Below are positions 8,700-15,240 of a DNA stretch of 15,240 nt, one piece after another. Position numbers and translations under genes: made by a program. Below the pieces are notes generated by a model. That model searched no databases. It was given only the letters and a program-made list of their open reading frames with translations, and was not told the DNA's origin. Source of the stretch: Pleurotus djamor. Taxonomy: Eukaryota; Basidiomycota; Agaricomycetes; Agaricales; Pleurotaceae. Position 1 is the first letter of the stretch. Each line of letters begins with the position of its first letter. Location of the stretch: contig JAPEVF010001025.1 in the NCBI GenBank assembly GCA_029747585.1, forward strand, positions 1-15,240. Direction: 5' to 3'.

Positions 8700-11600
8700 A
8701 TGTGCTCGTGGCACGCCGAATTATCCACTTCTTGGGATGTAAGTCCCGAGCGAGCGTCACGAAGCAGGATGTGCTAATCGTTGTCTATAAAGGTTCTCGG
8801 GCCTTTTCCCTTGCATGCTAGAGAGCAATACTTCTTCTCGCCCGCCTTTCCTATCGAAAGTGAAGGCCATCCTTTGTCTGTGACCTCAATATTCCCTCGT
8901 GCTTACACGTGGTCAATTGTGCGCAGTTGACGAGGCAATTGACTTGAACAAAGAATGGCCGTCGTCCTACGCCGATGGTGGGACAGTAAAGTGGACAACG
9001 ACCGAATCCACGTCTGACGGCCAAATTAAAGTCACATTCCCCCACATAAGGTCTCGCCTGTGTCAGGTTATTTTCGCGCTGATCCTAACGATATTTATTG
9101 AGATGGAAATACCTTCGCGACACGGAAGGCTGGGCTGCTCTCCAACACCACGCCGTCCTCCGTGGGACCCTGACCATCACACCTCCAACATCAGGATCCT
9201 CCGCAAACGCAGAAGCACAAAAGCTCAGGCTCCTCGTGCAGCTTTTACAAGCATCATTCTTTGCTATCGCTCCTGCCAATCGTGCAACCGTTTCAGGCAC
9301 GCAAATCAAAGAAGCTCACTGGCACCATGGAAACATCTATAGTATGGAGCGCGCTTTACCTCAGGCTGTGAATCTCCCAACTCCACCCTCTTCCACTGAA
9401 CCAACAACGTATGACATATTTATAAGTGGTGACTACGAGGTACTCTAGACTATCCTTTCCCTCTCATAGTATGTACATCCAACTCATCCCGTTTACCCGT
9501 AGATCAGACTCTTCGGCGACCCTAAGTCGTATGGCAGTGACTTTCCCATTCAAAACTTACAGATATCGGCGGAAGCCATCCAAGCAACCGACGAAATCAC
9601 TCACGAGCCTTCCCAAGACGTCATCTGTGACTTTGTTGAAGGTCATTCGTTCGGGAATGCGCTTGGAATAGGATTGCGCAGTCTCGATGGATGGTGGATC
9701 GTGAAGCACGCTACCCTTCAAAGCAGCAGTCTATTGCAAGCAAGCGTCACCCGTATTTTACCGGGTTTTTTACTGAACCGATCATCAACGCAGGGCCTCA
9801 CCGTACACCTAAATGAAACAATCGAAATAGCCCCATCTCAGACGAGAATGGTTCCACTTGTAATTGAACAAACTGGTCCGTTCTTCGGGGACAACATACC
9901 TATCTCTCTGGAGGTCGAAAACCTTCGTAAAGGACTCTCCAAGACTGTGAAGGTCAACTTGAAAGTGACTCAGCGACCATCTTGGGAGGGAGCCAACCTT
10001 GACCCTCACTACGCGATTAAGGCATCGTACTTCTACGCTAGGAGCATGCCAACGAATTTTCTTGTAGTACCTCCTCTCAAACCGAATGCAACCGACGTCC
10101 ATAAAGCTCCGATACTTTGTCTCCGTGAGTAAAGGCTTCCACTCCCATCTTGTGAATGACTGCTTACATTCTGTATGGCTGATAGATGGCGCAGGCGTAG
10201 ACGTGGTTGGGACTGCATGGTGGTCCGACGTATTACCTCGATTCGATCACAGCTGGTTAGTCATCCCCACAGGCCGAACATCTTGGGTGAGGCAATGACA
10301 TCAATCCTTCTTCTTGTTGCATCCATGACCGACGGTTAGTCAAGGGTTTAGATTGGCATGGTCCAAGTGCTCAGGACGCTTGGAACTCCCTGGACGCTTT
10401 AATTACAATAGTCAAGTCGAATCAGGGTTGGACCCCCTGGAAGCTGCTCGATAATTCTCCTGCCGTCGTGTTGGGACATTCAAATGGCGGCCAAGGTGCT
10501 TGGTATATCGCGTCGCGATATCCAGACCGAGTATTGGCTGGTCAGTTCCTCTAGTTTATTTGGGAGGATCATTCGCAAAGTGATGTATTCTTAGTGGCCC
10601 CGATGGCTGCCTATATCAAATCTCAATCCTACGTACCATGGACACAATCTAGGTGAGACAAGTGTGCCCCATACCTCGCCTTCCCCATGTAAACTTCCCT
10701 CCAGGTCGGGCCACTATCTAGACCCGGCACTCCGGGCAATATTGCAAACAGCTTTAACCGCAGATGACAACGACCTATTCATGACAAACATAGCACACGT
10801 ACCTGTACTCGCCATCCACGGTGGACGGGATGATAACGTCCCTGTATGGCACTCGCGTGAATATGTGTCCGTTCTGAAGACCCTCAATCCAGATGCAAAT
10901 GTAATGTAAGCTCTGCATCTTCGCCTGCCCTGGACGAGCACTTCATCTTCCAATGTAGCTTCAGAGAGGACCCCGGTCAACCCCATTGGTACGACCTGGC
11001 CGTCACACACCCAGACACCATTGCCTTCCTCAAAGCTGGCGTAGAATTGCCTCTCTCGGCCTCTCCTCAAGAGTTCACACTCACAGTTGCTAATCCTTCC
11101 GAATCTGGTTCTCTGTTTGGCTTCAAGGTCTTGAGATTGAGCATCCCAGGGAGGTAGGTCAGGCTCACCCAATCGTATCATCTGGCTACACATTTGAATT
11201 GATAGGCTGGGTAAGCTCAAAGTCAATAAAGACGAACGAGGGCTCTTGAATATCTCAACAACTAATGTCGACACCTTTCAAGTTGACTTCAAGAGACTCC
11301 ACTTAGACTTGGTTCCCATTGACTTCTCCATCGACACAACATCGTTCCAAGAAGTCTCGTCCTGCGATTGCATGTTCAGGAAGGGGAATGCTTCCTGGAA
11401 CATACTCACCGGCGACAAGACACCTCTTTTACATTCCCCCGGAAGAGCTCAGCGGATTCTATCTTCAGCCGCCCCTATAACACTTATCATCCCTGAAAGG
11501 GAGCAAACTCACGAACTGTCCATCGCTCTGAGGATCGCTCATAACTTACACATCTATCATAGACTAGACTCGACCATTGTCTCCTCGGATGATGCTTTGC

Positions 11601-12037
11601 GCCTGCTCGAAGAAGGTGCAATCCACGGTAATATAATATATCTAGGAATGCCCTTTACACCGTTCGCTCGGTCCATCCTCGATAGCAGTCCAGCTCCCTT
11701 TGACGTTGTCGATGATCAGTTACTTCTCAAAGGTCAAATAATCCCTCATCCTGAAGAGGGTGTTCTCTGCCTCCATCCCCATCCTCGACAACATTCAGCA
11801 CTGGTCTTAATGGTGATCGGCGAGGGCACCGGCCTAGAGCGAGCTTTCAGGCAGATTCCTCTACGAACTGGAGTACCCACACCGGATTGGTTGGTCATGA
11901 GCAACTCATCCGACACCATTGCGGAAGGAGGCATCCTAGGAGCAGGGTTCGTGTCCATTAACTTGCCTACAAGTACTCTTCGCTCAGAAGATCTCTTTCC
12001 AGAGTATGGCAACGTGATTGGGCATGGAATGAAGTGA
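8700..12037 (+). CDS. prolyl-oligopeptidase (S9)-like alpha/beta hydrolase, large fungal form
   Basis: A predicted serine hydrolase or peptidase of unknown substrate. Exons: 8700-8738, 8793-8859, 8927-9050, 9103-9439, 9503-10124, 10186-10286, 10345-10540, 10595-10652, 10705-10905, 10959-11153, 11206-12037. The ten introns of 52-67 bases keep the frame and give 923 residues. The N-terminal half begins TSWDVLGPFPLHAREQ and carries a beta-rich region. The catalytic domain runs from KAPILCLHGAGVDVVG (about 400) onward and holds the nucleophile elbow GHSNGGQGAW (Ser476), the acid HGGRDDNVPVW (Asp557 by analogy with S9 peptidases) and the histidine DPGQPHWYD (His591). About 330 further residues follow with no domain I can name. 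No secretion signal is visible from the chosen start, so it is probably intracellular. Triad assignments come from motif position, not structure. Confidence 0.85.
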
Positions 12038-12104
12038 TGTCTTGGTTATATTAGAGAGAATTACAGGCTGAAAATATTTGAACGAAACAATGACTTGAAC
12101 GATA
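12038..12104. other. short convergent gap
   Basis: 67 bases separate the hydrolase stop from the F-box gene stop on the opposite strand. The two transcripts must overlap at their 3' ends or terminate very tightly. Confidence 0.6.
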
Positions 12105-13760
12105 TCACTCGCCGCACCTACACTTCCACTCCTCCTTTCTGTCACGCTCCCCAACTGCACCTAACTCATCAAATCCTTCCCGAACAGTTATTTTACAATT
12201 TGGAGGCAGCTCATCAAGCATCTTGAACTCGATCTCACCTGCCTTAGTATATGACAAGATTTTGTAGCCACCAGAAAGAGATGGCATCATGGCTTTGATG
12301 AAGATACCACGTCTGCTTCGCTCCTCAAGCAGTGAAAGCAACATATCAAAATGAGGGTCGCCGGGGAGGTCACGGATGTTCTTGACGATGATAACCCGTA
12401 GCGATGGATATAGTAATGGATAAGAGCTGCGGCAGCAAGCACAAAAGAATGTCAGCTGGTCGGGGACCTGAATTTCGATGTGTGTGAGGGTGTACGAAGA
12501 TCCTAAAAAATAAACCCAAAATGGATGTGTGATCTTGTCTGCCTGGGATGTTGTTCTTGAAGCTTCTGGGTCACTCAGGATGATGAGGGACTTCAGCGGA
12601 TGGGTTATGAGTTCCTGATAGACGGTCGCGAATTCCATCTCATCATCGAAGTATTCGAAGAGTCGTGGCTCGACTTCTGCCCTTTGTGAAGGATTGAGTG
12701 GGCGAGTTAAGACAGACACGCCTGTAGTTGTCCAGCCATCAACAGAAATGGCCATATCATGGACGAGTGGAATATTGGTTTTCGGCATAAGTTGCGCCAG
12801 TAACGACAAGGCCTCGGGAGGCTCCACAGCCCCTGGTTCATATTCGCGATCTGGACGGTTGATAACTCTAAGATGGCGCAGGTTCGGGGTTTTGAAGTTG
12901 AGATGGAAGGCAAAGAGCTCAAAACTATTGGCATTGGTGAGGATCTCCAGGTTTTTCAGAGACGGAAGGTTGACATCCAAAAGAATATCAGGGTCTTCTG
13001 ACGCTTCATATTCATAATCAGGCTTGTCGATCCAGAGTGAACGCAGTTGCGGCATACTGTGGAGAAGGTCGGCAAGATCATCCCGAGGCCAGTCCACTTC
13101 GTCACAGAGAAGGCAGCAGCTCTTCACAGTAGCCAGTGCTGGAGACGGAAGAAGGATCAGACCGCCAGTTTGTATGAATTCTAACTTCGGAGCATCGCTG
13201 GTCAGGATGAAGCGATCCGACCTGACTTCCTCGGAGTAGACAGCGTAAAGGTTCAAGTGAGTGAGAAAAGGCATGGAAATTTCAAGACGCTTCTGGAGTT
13301 CCTCTACGTTCATATGTTTGTCCAAGTCGATATACAGGTCGAGCCCCCGCAATCTGTGGTGCTCCTTTAGAACAAGCGCATGCAGAGCGCGCGTGGTTTC
13401 AGCGTCGTGATCGTCAACGTTGTCGCAATAATCGAGGAGGTGATGTTTAGATCGTTCAAGAATGGTGGCACATGCTCCAATGTCGTGGGATGAGATGTTG
13501 GTCCAGAGTAAAGGGTACGATAACACGATGTCCCTCATGGCTTTGTTGACGTTCATGATTTTGGTCCAGTCATACGGTTCGCAGGATGGAAGACAGCGAC
13601 CCAGGGGATGATCCCAGCAGCACCCAGATATTTTAGTCAAGTGGAGGAGGATGATGTAAATCAACTCTCTTGGAAGAGTCATCAAGGTCGTTGGAGGCCT
13701 TTGAGGGGAGACCGTAGGTAGGGACTTGATAGCGATGCGAGGACGCCTGATTTGAGCCAT
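12105..13760 (-). CDS. F-box protein, fungal expanded family
   Basis: Predicted substrate adaptor for an SCF ubiquitin ligase. The single uninterrupted frame codes for 551 residues. The F-box begins at TLPRELIYIILLHL (28-41) and closes with DWTKIMNVNKAMRDIVLSYP and LLWTNIS (to 90), the typical agaric F-box pattern. A Cys-rich insert of about 20 residues (Cys47, 48, 56, 60) splits it. The rest shows irregular leucine-rich repeat spacing (for example LRSLWIDKPDY, LKNLEILTNANSF, LRHLRVINRPD), consistent with a target-binding solenoid. The C-terminus is charged and ends EEWKCRCGE. Such genes form large, fast-evolving families in Agaricomycetes, so no orthologue or target can be named. The start codon follows a TATA-like run by 53 bases. 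Confidence 0.82.
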   Translation of the reverse strand: MAQIRRPRIAIKSLPTVSPQRPPTTLMTLPRELIYIILLHLTKISGCCWDHPLGRCLPSCEPYDWTKIMNVNKAMRDIVLSYPLLWTNISSHDIGACATILERSKHHLLDYCDNVDDHDAETTRALHALVLKEHHRLRGLDLYIDLDKHMNVEELQKRLEISMPFLTHLNLYAVYSEEVRSDRFILTSDAPKLEFIQTGGLILLPSPALATVKSCCLLCDEVDWPRDDLADLLHSMPQLRSLWIDKPDYEYEASEDPDILLDVNLPSLKNLEILTNANSFELFAFHLNFKTPNLRHLRVINRPDREYEPGAVEPPEALSLLAQLMPKTNIPLVHDMAISVDGWTTTGVSVLTRPLNPSQRAEVEPRLFEYFDDEMEFATVYQELITHPLKSLIILSDPEASRTTSQADKITHPFWVYFLGSSYTLTHIEIQVPDQLTFFCACCRSSYPLLYPSLRVIIVKNIRDLPGDPHFDMLLSLLEERSRRGIFIKAMMPSLSGGYKILSYTKAGEIEFKMLDELPPNCKITVREGFDELGAVGERDRKEEWKCRCGE

Positions 13761-13975
13761 GTGAGATAGTCGACACAGAAGGGGATGGCAGGATAGCTGA
13801 TCATTTCTTTGCTATATATACGGGCGAGGAGACGCGTGGACCAGTTGTCGGAGAGTTGAATGAAAGCAACGTTCAGGAGCCTTTAAGGAGGTCCCACGTG
13901 ATGAAAGCCCAAGGCTGCTCCAAGTTGAAGGTCACCGTTGTCCTACCATTGTCGGCCAACCCATTCCACGCAAAG
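13761..13975. promoter_or_regulatory. divergent promoter of the F-box gene and Bmt2
   Basis: The 215 bases between opposite start codons contain TATATATA at 13813-13820, 53 bases upstream of the F-box start. A palindromic CACGTG lies at 13895-13900, 75 bases upstream of the chosen Bmt2 start. CACGTG is the core site of basic helix-loop-helix regulators such as Cbf1/Pho4 in yeast; whether it acts here is inference. Confidence 0.4.
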
Positions 13976-15020
13976 ATGCCCAAAGCCAAGAAAAGAAAGG
14001 CACCCATAACAGCGATTCCTACAACCGACTCATCCTCAAGTCGTCCGCAATCCAGTCGAACTCTGATCAGACGTTTTCACACCCTGTTGAAGCAGAAAAC
14101 ACAGCTCGAGAATGCCCTCAAAACACAAAGCAAAGGCCAACTGAACAAGGCTTCCGAGTCAGAGGCAGCGACCAAGCTTTCTTTGTCCGAAATCAACAAT
14201 GAGATCGAGGAATTGGGTGGCTTAGCGGCGTACCAGCGGATGTCGAGCATTGGCCAGGGTAATGACCGTGGTGGTGGAAGTGAAAAGGTTCTTGTTGGGT
14301 GGTTGCAAGAATTCAAGGTCCACGAGGAGTGTCGAAGAAAGATGCTCAAACGACGGTGCGTGTACTGTATGATGAGGGACATTGTCTCATCGGACTGAGT
14401 TCAGTTGGTCGTAGATTACTGGAAGTAGGCGCCTTGAAGCCAGATAATTATCGCCCTTACACTTCCTGGATCGACGCCACTCCTATTGATCTTCGTTCGC
14501 GACATCCAGATATCCTCGAGCAGGATTTCCTGGAGCTAGATCAAATAGAACACCACAGAAAATGGGACATCATAAGTCTCAGTCTAGTACTCAATTTCGT
14601 CCCAGACGCTGGCGACCGTGGTACGACAATTCTATGCACAGTCTATAATAATAAAAGCTGATGGTTGTGTAGGCCGCATGCTTCGGTACGCTTACGACAT
14701 GCTCGTGGACGGTGGATACCTCTTCCTTGCTGTAAGTACCCTACCAACCTCCGTGTTTACTCGTTGCTCATGTCCGTCCTTCTCAGCTCCCCCTTCCCTG
14801 CGTATCAAACTCCCGCTATCTAACGTTCGATCATCTTCGAGGTTTCATGAGCTCCATCGGTTTTGAAGAGCTCAAATCTCGTTGGAAAGCTGGCGGGAAG
14901 ATGGTGTATCTATTGTACACGAAGGGTCAGCCCAATACCGATGATACTAACGACTACTCACGGAAGAAAGTCCTTCGGACGGGGAACCGTAACAATTTCA
15001 GTATCATCCACAGTTCATGA
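13976..15020 (+). CDS. bmt2: 25S rRNA adenine-N1 methyltransferase, Bmt2 type
   Basis: Nucleolar SAM-dependent enzyme that makes one m1A in large-subunit rRNA (A2142 in yeast 25S). Exons: 13976-14355, 14415-14620, 14673-14731, 14787-15020; introns of 59, 52 and 55 bases give 292 residues, somewhat shorter than the yeast protein. The basic N-terminus PKAKKRKAP could be a nuclear signal. A helical stretch LIRRFHTLLKQKTQLE follows, then the family block LGGLAAYQRMSSIGQGNDRG and GGSEKVLVGWL (80-110). The Rossmann part has RLLEVGALKPDNY (SAM motif I region, 127-139), SWIDATPIDLRSRHPDILEQ, WDIISLSLVLNFVPD (177-191) and MLVDGGYLFLALPLP. The end has IGFEELKSRWKAGGKMVYLL. In-frame ATGs at 13856 and 13901 could extend the N-terminus by 40 or 25 residues, but both begin at or before the CACGTG site. 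Confidence 0.92.
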
Positions 15021-15075
15021 AAACATCTTGTAGTTCTTACCAGATACGGTCTTGATATAGCTGAAGTGGCAGATG

Positions 15076-15174
15076 TCAGTTGGACCGCTGGCTCACGGTG
15101 AGATTGATACCAAAGAGCCATTGTAGACGGATGAAAAAATCCTTATACCACGCTGCCCAATGAGTACAAGTGTA
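15076..15174 (-). CDS. possible last exon of a gene entering from the right edge
   Basis: On the minus strand a long pyrimidine-rich tract with a branch-like CCGACTAT leads to an acceptor TTTAGTACGTAG ending at 15175. After it comes an open frame of 32 residues, aromatic-rich (HWAAWYKDFFIRLQWLFG), ending at a TGA at 15078-15076. The rest of the gene would lie beyond the window. I do not recognise the peptide. It would converge on Bmt2 with 55 bases between stops, like the other convergent pair here. The support is splice signal and composition only. Confidence 0.3.
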   Translation of the reverse strand, partial: YTCTHWAAWYKDFFIRLQWLFGINLTVSQRSN

Positions 15175-15240
15175 CTACGTACTAAAGTATAGTCGGATGA
15201 AAGTAAAGAAGAAAAAAGATAAACAAAGAACAAGTCAAAT

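Noticed and set aside
12694..13239. Plus-strand frames of 107 and 71 codons
   Set aside because: Antisense to the intact 551-codon F-box frame, rich in Arg/Ser as expected for complement shadows.
1..15240. CRISPR arrays, transposons, tRNA or rRNA genes, long inverted or direct repeats
   Set aside because: None seen by eye; the only notable repeats are the trinucleotide tracts in striatin. Faint or short repeats could be missed without computation.

Overview
The window looks like nuclear DNA of a filamentous basidiomycete, probably an Agaricomycete. Genes are dense on both strands. Nearly every gene with a conserved core is cut by 48-60 base introns with GTRNGT-type donors, CTRAY-like branch sites and YAG acceptors. 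The products (striatin, class II cAMP phosphodiesterase, TMA7, Bmt2, mitochondrial uL15) are eukaryotic, and a divergent F-box protein sits among them. All exon models below were built by hand from splice signals, reading phase and recognised protein motifs. I had no transcripts and ran no search.

Layout. 1-737 (-): mitochondrial ribosomal protein uL15, four exons, running off the left edge, with its frame broken by apparent sequence errors near the end. 848-2062 (-): an intronless polytopic membrane protein I cannot name with confidence. 2063-2870: intergenic. 2871-4253 (+): class II (PDE1-type) cAMP phosphodiesterase, six exons. 4254-4955: no gene seen. 4956-7819 (-): striatin, the STRIPAK scaffold, nine exons and 795 residues. 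7820-8181: the striatin upstream region, containing two unresolved bases. 8182-8594 (-): TMA7, four exons and 63 residues, with a 16-base last exon. 8595-8699: a very short divergent promoter. 8700-12037 (+): a prolyl-oligopeptidase-like alpha/beta hydrolase, eleven exons and 923 residues. 12105-13760 (-): an intronless F-box protein. 13761-13975: a divergent promoter with a TATA-like run and a CACGTG site. 13976-15020 (+): Bmt2-type 25S rRNA m1A methyltransferase, four exons and 292 residues. 15076-15174 (-): a possible last exon of a gene that enters from the right edge.

The genes do not form a pathway cluster. Three belong to the translation machinery (uL15m, TMA7, Bmt2) and two to signalling (PDE1 lowers cAMP; striatin organises a PP2A/kinase complex). 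Their arrangement, with divergent pairs sharing promoters of 105 and 215 bases and convergent ends 55-67 bases apart, is ordinary compact fungal gene order. I found no mobile element, CRISPR array, tRNA, rRNA or defence-type system. The points most worth a second look are the broken reading frame in uL15m, the microexon in TMA7, alternative ends or starts in PDE1 and Bmt2, the unidentified membrane protein, and the edge exon.
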